Source of the DNA: Sphingobium fuliginis
GTDB taxonomy: Bacteria > Pseudomonadota > Alphaproteobacteria > Sphingomonadales > Sphingomonadaceae
DNA length: 64,000 nucleotides
Assembly: GCF_004152845.1 (NCBI RefSeq)
Contig: NZ_SEON01000007.1
Span: 1-64,000, forward strand
Direction: 5' to 3'
This document shows, piece by piece, positions 16,763-24,734 of this stretch. The position numbers and the translations under genes are program-made. A model generated the notes under the pieces. The model saw only the letters and a list, made by a program, of their open reading frames with translations, had not been told where the DNA came from and ran no database searches. The first letter of the stretch is position 1. The number at the start of each line of letters is the position of its first letter.

Positions 16763-17541
16763 GCGAGGCGCGCCTCATTTACGAGAAGCGGGGCAATCAG
16801 GCCCATATCCGCTTCGACAATCCCGCCGCCCATAATGCGCTGACCGGCGCGATGTGGCACGACCTGCGCGACGCGGCGCGGGACATAGCGGCCGACCCCT
16901 CCATCCGCGTCGCGGTGTTCCGCGGCGTCGGGGGGAAGGCGTTCATATCCGGCACCGACATTTCCAAATTCGCGGATTATACGACCGGCCGGCAGGGCGT
17001 CGATTATGAGCGCGACATCGACGAATGCATGGGCGCGGTCGACGCCATCCCCTGCACCACCATCGCGGTCGTGGAGGGTTGGGCCGTGGGCGGCGGCATC
17101 AACATCTCCTCCGCCTGCGATTTCCGGATCGCGACCCGCGATGCGCGCTTCGGCTCTCCCATTGGCCGCACCATAGGCAACTGCCTCTCCGCCGCCAGCG
17201 TCGCTCGGATCGGCGCGGCGGTCGGCGTGCAACGGGCGAAGCGCATGGTGCTGCTGGGCGAGATGCTGACGGCGGAGGAGCTGCTCGCCAGCGGTTTCCT
17301 GCTGCGGATCGTGGAGCGGGAGACGCTGGATGCGGAGGCCGACGCGCTGGCGCGGCGGGCCGCCGAAAATGCGCCGCTCACCACCCGCGCGACGAAGGAG
17401 ACGATCCGGCGCATGGCCTTCGGGGCTTTGCCCGATGTCGAGGATCTGATTGCGGAAGTCTATGGCAGCGCCGATTTCCGGCGGGGCGTGTCCGATTTCC
17501 TGGCGCGCACGAAGAAAGTGCCGGACTGGACCGGCGCCTGA
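16759..17541 (+). CDS. Enoyl-CoA hydratase/isomerase family protein
   Basis: The 260-residue crotonase-fold protein has RFDNPAAHNALTGAMWHDL at the front, the oxyanion-hole strands AVFRGVGGKAFISGTDIS and VEGWAVGGGINISSACDFRIA, and GSPIGRTIGNCLS where a catalytic Glu often sits. That Glu is not obvious here (FGSPIG instead of FGxPE), so the reaction may be isomerisation, decarboxylation or hydrolysis rather than simple hydration. The ATG overlaps the CoA-transferase stop (ATGA). It should act on the CoA thioester made by the upstream enzyme. It ends at a hairpin shared with the convergent cytochrome gene. Confidence 0.88.
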   Translation: MSEARLIYEKRGNQAHIRFDNPAAHNALTGAMWHDLRDAARDIAADPSIRVAVFRGVGGKAFISGTDISKFADYTTGRQGVDYERDIDECMGAVDAIPCTTIAVVEGWAVGGGINISSACDFRIATRDARFGSPIGRTIGNCLSAASVARIGAAVGVQRAKRMVLLGEMLTAEELLASGFLLRIVERETLDAEADALARRAAENAPLTTRATKETIRRMAFGALPDVEDLIAEVYGSADFRRGVSDFLARTKKVPDWTGA

Positions 17542-17550
17542 TGGGGAGGC

Positions 17551-17569
17551 GGGCGGCGGGACGCCGCCC
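17551..17569. terminator. Bidirectional hairpin terminator
   Basis: GGGCGGCG, loop GGA, CGCCGCCC form an 8-bp stem between the ends of the convergent hydratase (17541) and cytochrome c (17575) genes. Confidence 0.65.
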
Positions 17570-17574
17570 GGCCC

Positions 17575-18051
17575 TCATTTACCGCATTTGCATTCCGGCG
17601 CGGGCTTGGCCGGTTCGGGCCTTTGCGCCACGATCCTGACATTGGGCATCAGCGCCGCATTGGGCGGCAGTGCCAGGTCGCCGGCGGGAAAGCCGTTGGC
17701 TTCGAACATATAGGCTTCGATGTCCGCGACCTTCCGCCCGCCCAGGCTGCCCGGCGCGTTGAGCGGCATGGTCGCCTGGATGCGCGCGAACAGATCGCCG
17801 GCGGACGTGTTGTTCCAGTTGTTGAGGAAGGTCGGCCCGACCAGAGCGGGCGCGACGTCGATCCCGGCCAGCGTTTCGCCATGGCAGGCCGCGCAATTCT
17901 CCGCATAGGCGGCCTTGCCGCGCTCGGCCTGATCCTTCGTATAGACCCCGGTCCAGACATGGCGCTCGGGCGCCTGCGCGCGCGTCACGACCGCGCCGCC
18001 CGCAAGCAGCAGCGCGCCCGCCAGCCAATATCCCCGCGTCACCTTGCCCAT
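17575..18051 (-). CDS. Periplasmic cytochrome c
   Basis: The 158-residue protein has a signal peptide (MGKVTRGYWLAGALLLAGG...), one heme site in ENCAACHGETLAG, and RIQATMPLNAPGSL, whose Met is the likely axial ligand. The spacing and the QAERGKAAYAENC lead are those of cytochromes paired with quinoprotein dehydrogenases. The start at 18051 is chosen for AGGAG seven bases upstream. The gene lies 16 bases after the Tat-exported PQQ dehydrogenase and is the last gene of the long minus-strand unit that begins at the amidohydrolase. The tail ends in a short CKCGK, which is unusual and could be a weak metal site. Confidence 0.9.
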   Translation of the reverse strand: MGKVTRGYWLAGALLLAGGAVVTRAQAPERHVWTGVYTKDQAERGKAAYAENCAACHGETLAGIDVAPALVGPTFLNNWNNTSAGDLFARIQATMPLNAPGSLGGRKVADIEAYMFEANGFPAGDLALPPNAALMPNVRIVAQRPEPAKPAPECKCGK

Positions 18052-18067
18052 CGAGCCACTCCTGCCA

Positions 18068-20137
18068 TCAAGCCATTCCTGGAAGTCGGAACGCCACCAG
18101 TTCGGCGCTGTAATTGCCGCCGCCAATGGCGACGACGATATATTGGCGGTTGTTCAGCATATAGGTCATGGGCGATCCGCTCTGCGGCGCGGGCATGTAG
18201 ACCGCGCCCTTCTCCTCGCCCGTGGCCTTGTCATAGGCGCGCAGCATCGCGCCCCTGATGCCATATTCATTGGTGTAGAAGCCCGCCTCGCCGCAGATCA
18301 CCAGGCTCTTGGTGCACAGAGGCCCCAGATTGCCTGCCCGGCCGGTGCGGGGAATCTTCAGGCCCTTGAGCGCCGGGTGGTTGCGGACATTGTCCGGCGT
18401 CTCGCCATGGGCGACCTGCCATTTGAGGTCGCCCTTGCCAAGGTCGATGGCGGTGATGCGGCCATAGGGGGGCTTGAGCAGCGGCAGGCCCTGCACGGTC
18501 AGGAAACCGGGCGGCGGCCCCGAACCGGGCTTCGCCGCCGGGGGCCGCATGAAGGGCGTCGGCGCCGCCGCGCCCATCGCCACCTGCGGTCGCACTTCGG
18601 ACCCGGCAATGCCGTGCACATGCGGAAATTCGGAGACGCTGGGGTCTTCGTTCGGGATGATGCCGATCACGGAGGGCTGGGTCTTCGAATAGACGAAGAC
18701 GGTATGGCTTTCCGGATCGTAGCAGCCGCCCGGCCAGTTGGTCCCGCCCTGGATGCCGGGCGCGGATATGGTGCCCCAGCGGCCGGGCTTGCTGACCACG
18801 GGCGGCGTGTAGAGCGGCCCGATCTTGTACTGCTTCACCAGTTCCACCGCCTGCGCGCGCAGTTCCGGCGTGAAGTCGATGAGGTCGTCGATGCCGACGC
18901 CCTGCACGTCATAGGCGGGGGGCTTGGTCGGGAATGGCTGGGTCTTGGCATACCATTCGCCCGGCACGTCGCCCGCCTCCACCGGCCGCTCGACAATGGG
19001 CCAGATCGGCTGGCCGTTGGTGCGGTCCAGCACATAGAGGAAGCATTGCTTGGTCGGCTGCGCCAGCGCCTTCACCGTCCTGCCGTTCACCGGAATGTCG
19101 CACAGGATCGGCGCGCAGGGGATGTCCCGGTCCCACAGGCCGTGATGGACGAGCTGATAATGCCAGCGCCGCACGCCCGTCTCCAGGTCCAGCGCGACCA
19201 GCGACTCCCCGAACAGGGCGTTGCCGCGCCGGAACATGCCCATCTCGTCGCCGGTGGGCAGCTCCACCGGCACATAGACCAGCCCCAGTTCCTCGTCGGC
19301 GGACATTTCCGCCCAGACGCCGCCATTGCCGGCTTCGTCGGCGTCGCCGTTCAGCCAGCTGTCATAGCCATATTCGCCCTTTTTCGGGATGGTGTGGAAT
19401 ATCCACTTGCGCTTGCCGGTGCGCACGTCGAAGCCGCGCACATAGCCCTTCACATTCTTGCGCACCGCCGGCACGTCGCCCGCCGTATGCGCCGCGCCCA
19501 CCACCACCGTGTCGCGGGCGACGAGCGGCGTCGCGTGCAGCCCGACATCGGCGGTTTCCGGATCGATCTCCTGATCGAAATCCTTCTTGAGGTCGACCAC
19601 GCCGTTCACGCCAAAGGCCGGATCGGGGATGCCGGTCGCCGCATCCAGCGAGACGAGCTGATAGCCGATGGTTACGAACAGGATGCGCTCCTGCTTGCCG
19701 TCGGTCCAATAGGAGCAACCATGGCCCGAAAGCTGGCGCGGGGAATTGAGCGCGCGCTGCCCCTCGTCCTTGCGGAACATCCAGAGCAGTTCGCCCGTCG
19801 CCGCGTCGATGCAGACGCAGTCGCGGCGCGACCCGGCGGTCAGGAACAGCCGCCCCTTGACCAGCAGCGGCGTCGGTTCGAACTGATATTCCTTGCGCGC
19901 CCCCAATATGTCCGTCTTGAAGCTCCAGGCCACCTGAAGATCGCTGAAATTATCGGCGTTGATCTGGTCGAGCGGCGAATAGCGCGTATTGGCCTGGTCG
20001 GCGGCATAATGGCGCCATTCGGTGTCCGGCCCGCCGGGCAGATCCTGCGCCATGGCGCGCCGCATCGGGGCCGTGCCGATGCTTGCGGCGACGGCGACCG
20101 TCCCGCCCAACAGCCTGCGTCGGGTCATCTTGAACAT
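18068..20137 (-). CDS. Tat-exported PQQ-dependent dehydrogenase
   Basis: The 689-residue protein starts MFKMTRRRLLGGTVA, a twin-arginine signal, which is uncommon for quinoproteins since PQQ can be added after export. The mature part is a PQQ propeller: WRHYAADQANTRYSPLDQI, CIDAATGELLW, GFDVRTGKRKW, HHGLWDRDIP and DRTNGQPIWPI are repeat and active-site pieces. It differs from the 13502 enzyme and has a long insert near AAAPTPFMRPPAAKPGSG. The start at 20137 has GAAGGGG about ten bases upstream. It is followed by a cytochrome c gene 16 bases on, its likely acceptor, and preceded by an aldehyde dehydrogenase gene. It should oxidise an alcohol or aldehyde in the periplasm; which one is unknown. 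Confidence 0.9.
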   Translation of the reverse strand: MFKMTRRRLLGGTVAVAASIGTAPMRRAMAQDLPGGPDTEWRHYAADQANTRYSPLDQINADNFSDLQVAWSFKTDILGARKEYQFEPTPLLVKGRLFLTAGSRRDCVCIDAATGELLWMFRKDEGQRALNSPRQLSGHGCSYWTDGKQERILFVTIGYQLVSLDAATGIPDPAFGVNGVVDLKKDFDQEIDPETADVGLHATPLVARDTVVVGAAHTAGDVPAVRKNVKGYVRGFDVRTGKRKWIFHTIPKKGEYGYDSWLNGDADEAGNGGVWAEMSADEELGLVYVPVELPTGDEMGMFRRGNALFGESLVALDLETGVRRWHYQLVHHGLWDRDIPCAPILCDIPVNGRTVKALAQPTKQCFLYVLDRTNGQPIWPIVERPVEAGDVPGEWYAKTQPFPTKPPAYDVQGVGIDDLIDFTPELRAQAVELVKQYKIGPLYTPPVVSKPGRWGTISAPGIQGGTNWPGGCYDPESHTVFVYSKTQPSVIGIIPNEDPSVSEFPHVHGIAGSEVRPQVAMGAAAPTPFMRPPAAKPGSGPPPGFLTVQGLPLLKPPYGRITAIDLGKGDLKWQVAHGETPDNVRNHPALKGLKIPRTGRAGNLGPLCTKSLVICGEAGFYTNEYGIRGAMLRAYDKATGEEKGAVYMPAPQSGSPMTYMLNNRQYIVVAIGGGNYSAELVAFRLPGMA

Positions 20138-20190
20138 CGCGCTTTCGGCCCCTTCCCTCTCTCTTTTCCGTGCCGTCGACCGGCTGCGGC

Positions 20191-21675
20191 TTACCAGCTC
20201 ACCGCGATATATTTCGCCTCGCAATATTCGAGCAGGCCGTGATGTCCGCCCTCCCGCCCGAGGCCGCTCTGCTTGACGCCGCCGAAGGGCGCCGCGGCGT
20301 CCGACACCAGGCCGCGATTGACCGCCACCATGCCGGCCTCGATCCGCTCGGCCAGTTGCAGCCCCCGCTTGAGGTCGGCGGTATAGACATAGGCGGCCAG
20401 GCCATATTCGGTCGCATTGGCCAGCGCCACCGCCTCCGCCGGATCGTCGAACGGGATCACCGCCGCGACCGGGCCGAACACTTCCGTCGTCAATATCTCC
20501 GACCCCGGCTGGACGTTCGCGATCACCGAGGGCGGGTAGAAGAAGCCCGCACCCTCCGGCGTCCGGCCGCCCAGCCTGACCTCCGCGCCGCGCGCCACGG
20601 CATCCGCCACCAGATGCTCGATCTTGTCGATCGCCTGCCGGTTGATCATCGCGCCGCACTGGGTCGCGCTCTCCAGGCCGGGGCCCATCTTCATCGCGCC
20701 CATGCGCTCTGCCAGCTTCGCGACGAAGGCGTCATGGATGCCGCGCTGGACATAGAAGCGGTTGGCCGCCGTGCACGCTTCCCCCGCATTGCGCATCTTG
20801 GCGACCATCGCACCCTCGATCGCCTCTTCGATGTCGGCATCGTCCAGCACCAGGAAGGGCGCGTTGCCGCCCAGTTCCATGGAGGAGCTGATGACCTGGT
20901 CCGCCGCCTGGCGCAGCAGGATGCGGCCGACCTCGGTCGATCCGGTGAAGGACAGCTTGCGCACGCGCGGGTCGTGCAGGATGCCGCTGCACAGCGGGCC
21001 CGGATCGCTGCTGTTGACGACATTGACCACGCCCGCGGGCACGCCCGCCCGGCGCATGATCTCCGCCACGGCGAGCGCCGTCAGCGGCGTTTCCTCGGCC
21101 GGTTTCAGGATGCAGGTGCATCCCGCCGCCAGCGCCGGGGCGATCTTGCGCGTCGCCATCGCCGCCGGGAAGTTCCAGGGCGTGATCAGCAGGGCGATGC
21201 CGATGGGCTGATATTGCACCATGATGCGGTTCGCGCCGGAGGGCGAGACGGCCAGCTCCCCGTTGATGCGCACCGCTTCCTCCGCATACCAGCGGAAGAA
21301 TTCGGCGGCATAGGCCACCTCCCCCCGCGCGTCGGGCAGCGCCTTGCCATTTTCCAGCGATATGAGCTGCGCCAGCCATTCCTGCTCCGCCATCATCGCA
21401 TGGAAGCAGGCGAGCAATATGTCGGCGCGCTTGCGCGGCGGGGTCGCGGCCCAGGCCGCCGCTGCGGCGGCGGCGGCGTCGACAGCGGCGATGCCCTCGG
21501 CCGGGCTTGCGTCCGCGACGGAGGTCAACACCGCCTCCGTCGCGGGATTGAGGATGTCGATGCGCTTGCCGCTGGCGGCGGGCACCCATGCTTCCCCGAT
21601 CAGCAGGTCGGTCGGGATGGCGAAGGGACCGGCATGGCCGTCGGTCGTCGTGCAGCTATAGCTTTGCGTCGTCAT
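20191..21675 (-). CDS. NAD(P)-dependent aldehyde dehydrogenase, succinate-semialdehyde type
   Basis: The 494-residue cytoplasmic enzyme has the complete aldehyde dehydrogenase signature: ITPWNFPAAMATRKIAPALA (cofactor), FTGSTEVGRIL, MELGGNAPFLVLDDAD (catalytic Glu) and NAGEACTAANRFYVQ (catalytic Cys). FGGVKQSGLGREGG and the family order place it with GabD-like semialdehyde dehydrogenases. It lies 20 bases downstream of an iron-type alcohol dehydrogenase, so an alcohol to aldehyde to acid sequence in the cytoplasm is likely. If the alcohol were 4-hydroxybutyrate, this would be its succinate-semialdehyde dehydrogenase; that is an inference from the gene pair. Confidence 0.93.
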   Translation of the reverse strand: MTTQSYSCTTTDGHAGPFAIPTDLLIGEAWVPAASGKRIDILNPATEAVLTSVADASPAEGIAAVDAAAAAAAAWAATPPRKRADILLACFHAMMAEQEWLAQLISLENGKALPDARGEVAYAAEFFRWYAEEAVRINGELAVSPSGANRIMVQYQPIGIALLITPWNFPAAMATRKIAPALAAGCTCILKPAEETPLTALAVAEIMRRAGVPAGVVNVVNSSDPGPLCSGILHDPRVRKLSFTGSTEVGRILLRQAADQVISSSMELGGNAPFLVLDDADIEEAIEGAMVAKMRNAGEACTAANRFYVQRGIHDAFVAKLAERMGAMKMGPGLESATQCGAMINRQAIDKIEHLVADAVARGAEVRLGGRTPEGAGFFYPPSVIANVQPGSEILTTEVFGPVAAVIPFDDPAEAVALANATEYGLAAYVYTADLKRGLQLAERIEAGMVAVNRGLVSDAAAPFGGVKQSGLGREGGHHGLLEYCEAKYIAVSW

Positions 21676-21695
21676 GGGAAACCTTGTTCGAGAAG

Positions 21696-22931
21696 TCAGG
21701 CGGACTTGAGCGCCGCCCGCTCGCCGGAAAAGGCGGCGCGGGTGATGCTCTGCATAGCCGGGAGATCGAGGGGACGGGGATTGTTCTTGACCAGCCGGGC
21801 GGCGTTCAGGGCGTTTTCCGCCACGAAGTCCTGCTGGTCGGCCTTCAGCCCCAGCGCCGCGAGCGAGGGTGGAATGTTGACGCGGCCAAGCAGGTCCGCG
21901 ACCGCATCGATGAACGCCTGCGACATGTCCTCTTCCGCCGCATCGGACAGCCCCACCGTCCGCGCCAGTTCGGCGAAGGCGGGGGCGCAGAAGGGCCGGT
22001 TGAACTGCATGACATAGGGCAGCAGCGTCGCCACCCCGTCGCCATGCGCGGTGTGCGTCAGGTTGCCGACCGGATATTGCAGCGCATGCGCCGCCGCCGT
22101 ACCCGCCGTACCGAAGGCGCAGCCCGCCGCCAGCGCCGCCAGCATCAGCCCTTCGCGCGCTTCCATGTCGCTGCCGTCGCGATAGGCCCGCTCCAGGAAG
22201 CGGAAGATGTTGTCGACCGCCAGCCGCGCGAAATGATCCGACAGCAGGTTCTTGCCCACGAACACATGATCCTGCGTCAGCATCGGGTCGGCGGGGCGCG
22301 CCAGCGTCGTATAGGCCTCCACCGCATGGGTCAGCGCATCGGCGCCGGAACAGGCGGTCAGGGCGGGCGGGCAGGTGGCGGTAAGTTCCGGATCGCAGAT
22401 CGCGACCAGCGGGATCAGATGCGGGCTGGCGATGCCGACCTTCACCCCGCGCTCGTCGTCGGACACCACCGCGACCGGCGTCACTTCCGATCCGGTGCCC
22501 GCCGTCGTCGGCATGGCGATCAGCGGCATGACCGGGCCGGGCACGGCGAATTCGCCATAATAGGACCGGATGTCGCCGCCATGGGTCAGCAGCACGGCGA
22601 CGACCTTGGCCATGTCCATCGAACTGCCGCCGCCGATGCCGACCACCAGATTGGGGGCGAAGCCGCGCATCTCCTCGACACAGGCGTTGATCGATCCGAT
22701 CGGCAGGTCGGGGATCGTCCGGTCGAAGACCCGGACCTCCAGCCCATGGGCCTGGAGGTCCGCGACCATGGCGTGGAATTCAGGCTGGGCGGCCTGCCGT
22801 TCGTCGGTGCAGAGCAGGGCGCGCTTGCCCAGCTTGCCGGCGGCGGAGCCGAGCGCGTGGCGCTGCCCGCGTCCGAACAGGACGGAGCGGGGCAGGCGCA
22901 GCGCGCCGAAGGCGGGAGGGAGGTCGCTCAC
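21696..22931 (-). CDS. Iron-type (group III) alcohol dehydrogenase
   Basis: The 411-residue enzyme starts with GTG (VSDLPPAFGAL), overlapping the cytochrome stop by four bases. GIGGGSSMDMAK is the NAD-binding loop, and DPELTATCPPALTACSGADALTHAVEAYTT carries the metal-binding Asp and first His; THTAHGDGVATLLPYVM supplies the last His. PTTAGTGSEVT is the standard block before them. This family covers 4-hydroxybutyrate, 1,3-propanediol, lactaldehyde and maleylacetate-type enzymes. Adjacency to a GabD-like dehydrogenase favours a hydroxyacid or diol substrate, but that is not proven. Confidence 0.9.
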   Translation of the reverse strand: MSDLPPAFGALRLPRSVLFGRGQRHALGSAAGKLGKRALLCTDERQAAQPEFHAMVADLQAHGLEVRVFDRTIPDLPIGSINACVEEMRGFAPNLVVGIGGGSSMDMAKVVAVLLTHGGDIRSYYGEFAVPGPVMPLIAMPTTAGTGSEVTPVAVVSDDERGVKVGIASPHLIPLVAICDPELTATCPPALTACSGADALTHAVEAYTTLARPADPMLTQDHVFVGKNLLSDHFARLAVDNIFRFLERAYRDGSDMEAREGLMLAALAAGCAFGTAGTAAAHALQYPVGNLTHTAHGDGVATLLPYVMQFNRPFCAPAFAELARTVGLSDAAEEDMSQAFIDAVADLLGRVNIPPSLAALGLKADQQDFVAENALNAARLVKNNPRPLDLPAMQSITRAAFSGERAALKSA

Positions 22932-23326
22932 TTCTTGCCACCATCCGCGCCATATTGTTTCAGATAGGCGATGATGTCGGCGCGATCCTGCGCGGCGGCC
23001 ATGCCGGGGAAGATCATCTTGGTGCCCGGAACCAGCTTCGACGGACCTTGCAGCAGCTTGTCGATGCTGGCCTCGTCCCATCTGATGCCCGACGCCTTCA
23101 TCGCGGGCGAATAGCCATAGCCGCCTTGACTGCCCGCCACGCGGCCGACGACGCCGTTCAGCGAAGGCCCCATGGAGCGCGCCGGGTTCGGCCCGACCTT
23201 GTGGCACGCGGCGCAGCGCGCGAAAAGCTGCTGCCCATGCGCGGCATTTCCCTTCGGCACGGGGGCGGCGACCGCCGTGCCGGCGATGACCGCGCCGATG
23301 CCCACAGCGAATATCCAAGTCTTCAC
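22928..23326 (-). CDS. Class I cytochrome c
   Basis: The 132-residue protein has a signal peptide (MKTWIFAVGIGAVIAGTAVA) and a full class I cytochrome c: FARCAACHKVGPNPARSMGPSLNGVVGR, then YSPAMKASGIRW, and LVPGTKMIFPGM with the axial Met. It resembles soluble cytochrome c2/c550 and should carry electrons from the PQQ dehydrogenases to an oxidase. It is in the long operon, coupled by GTGA overlap to the iron alcohol dehydrogenase. The 85 bp upstream of it hold two small hairpins (23348-23386 region), which may process the transcript after the MFS gene. Confidence 0.93.
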   Translation of the reverse strand: MKTWIFAVGIGAVIAGTAVAAPVPKGNAAHGQQLFARCAACHKVGPNPARSMGPSLNGVVGRVAGSQGGYGYSPAMKASGIRWDEASIDKLLQGPSKLVPGTKMIFPGMAAAQDRADIIAYLKQYGADGGKK

Positions 23327-23411
23327 CTAAACAACCTCCTGTCGTGCGCGCCATGCGCGCGATGTCCGAACCGAAGCGCCGGGGCGCTGCGGATGATTTC
23401 CGGCGATGGCA

Positions 23412-24734
23412 TCACGCCTGGGCCCCCTGCCCGTCACGCAGCTTGCGCGAGGCGTCGATGCGCAGGAACAGCGCCGCCGCGATCAGGCAGAGGACGGAGA
23501 GGACCGCGAAGGCGGCGAACCAGCCGCTCATGCTGACGATATAGCCGGTGACCGCCGCCGCGACCGCCGCGCCGCTGTTGCCGAGCGTGTTCATGACCGC
23601 CGATACCGAGCCCGCATATTCGCCGCCAATGTCGAGCGTCACCGCCCAGGATACGCCGACCGTCAACTCCAGCCCGAACAGCGCGATGCAGAAGCAGAGG
23701 ATGCTCGCCACATGCCCGTCCATGGCGGCCGCCAGCGGGATCATCGCCGCGGCCGTCAGGAAGCCGACCACCGCGACCGAGCGGCGCGCCATCTTCAACC
23801 CCGCGCCGCGCTTCACCAACAGGTCGGACGCCCATCCGCCCATCAGGTCGCCCACCACGCCCGCCATCAGCGGCAGGCTGGCGAACAGGCCCATCATGGC
23901 AATGTCGAACCCGCGCGCATCGTGCAGATATTTGGGGAACCAGGTCAGGAAGATGTTGATGCAATAGGCGTAGCAGAAATACATGGCCGACAGCACCCAG
24001 AGCTGCGAATTGGCCAGCAGGTGCCGCCATGGCACGCTCACCCGCGCCCGGCCCGCGCCCAGCGCGCCCTCGATCATCGCCAGTTCGGCGCTGTTGACCG
24101 AAGGATGCTCGCGCGGCGTGTCGCGATAATAGAAGAACCACAGGGCCGCCCAGCCGATGCCGACCAGCGCGAAGGCCATGAAGGGCATGCGCCAGCCGAA
24201 CTGGACGATGAGCAGCGCGACGAACACCGGCGTCACCGCCCCGCCCAGCCGCGCCCCCGCATGGGTGAGGCCCTGCGCCCAGCCCCGTTCCGACGGCAGC
24301 ATCCAGCGCGAGAGCGATCGGGTGGCGATGGGAAAGGCCCCCGCCTCCCCCATGCCGAAGAGGAAGCGGCACACCATCATCGACCCGGCCGACCAGGTCA
24401 GCGCCGTCGCGGCGGTGAAGGTCGACCACCAGAGCACCACGCCGGTCAGCGCCCGGCGCGGCCCGAACCGGTCGCCCAGCCAGCCCCCCGGAATCTGGAA
24501 CAGCGCATAGGCGATGGAGAAGGACGCGAAGATCCAGCCCATCGTCACCGGCGAGAAGCCATATTCCTTCTCGATCACCGGGGCCGCCGTGGCGATCACG
24601 ACGCGATCCATATAGGTGATGAGATAGGCGAGCACCGTCAGCCACAGCACGACATGGCGCGCCCGCGTCGGGCGCGCCGCACCGGCTCCGGCGGCCGCGT
24701 CGCGCGGTTCTGCGACGCCTGCCTCGCCGGTCAC
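23412..24734 (-). CDS. MFS transporter (ACS type)
   Basis: The 440-residue protein has 12 predicted membrane helices, YMDRVVIATAAPVI in the first, GWLGDRFGPRRAL in the loop after the second and LFGMGEAGAFP in the fourth, the same pattern as the carrier at 9695. It starts with GTG, which overlaps the amidohydrolase stop by four bases, so translation is coupled. A carrier for an organic acid is likely. Two different members in one regulon suggest two products or an uptake/export division of labour. Confidence 0.92.
   Translation of the reverse strand: MTGEAGVAEPRDAAAGAGAARPTRARHVVLWLTVLAYLITYMDRVVIATAAPVIEKEYGFSPVTMGWIFASFSIAYALFQIPGGWLGDRFGPRRALTGVVLWWSTFTAATALTWSAGSMMVCRFLFGMGEAGAFPIATRSLSRWMLPSERGWAQGLTHAGARLGGAVTPVFVALLIVQFGWRMPFMAFALVGIGWAALWFFYYRDTPREHPSVNSAELAMIEGALGAGRARVSVPWRHLLANSQLWVLSAMYFCYAYCINIFLTWFPKYLHDARGFDIAMMGLFASLPLMAGVVGDLMGGWASDLLVKRGAGLKMARRSVAVVGFLTAAAMIPLAAAMDGHVASILCFCIALFGLELTVGVSWAVTLDIGGEYAGSVSAVMNTLGNSGAAVAAAVTGYIVSMSGWFAAFAVLSVLCLIAAALFLRIDASRKLRDGQGAQA

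Noticed and set aside
18044..20242. A 732-codon open frame on the + strand opposite the PQQ dehydrogenase
   Set aside because: It mirrors the quinoprotein gene and has no protein-like motifs. The minus-strand frame has a full signal and domain order.
23327..23411. Hairpins between the MFS gene and cytochrome c gene as an operon terminator
   Set aside because: The stems are short and lack a U-run; the same direction and tight spacing of the following genes argue for one transcript.
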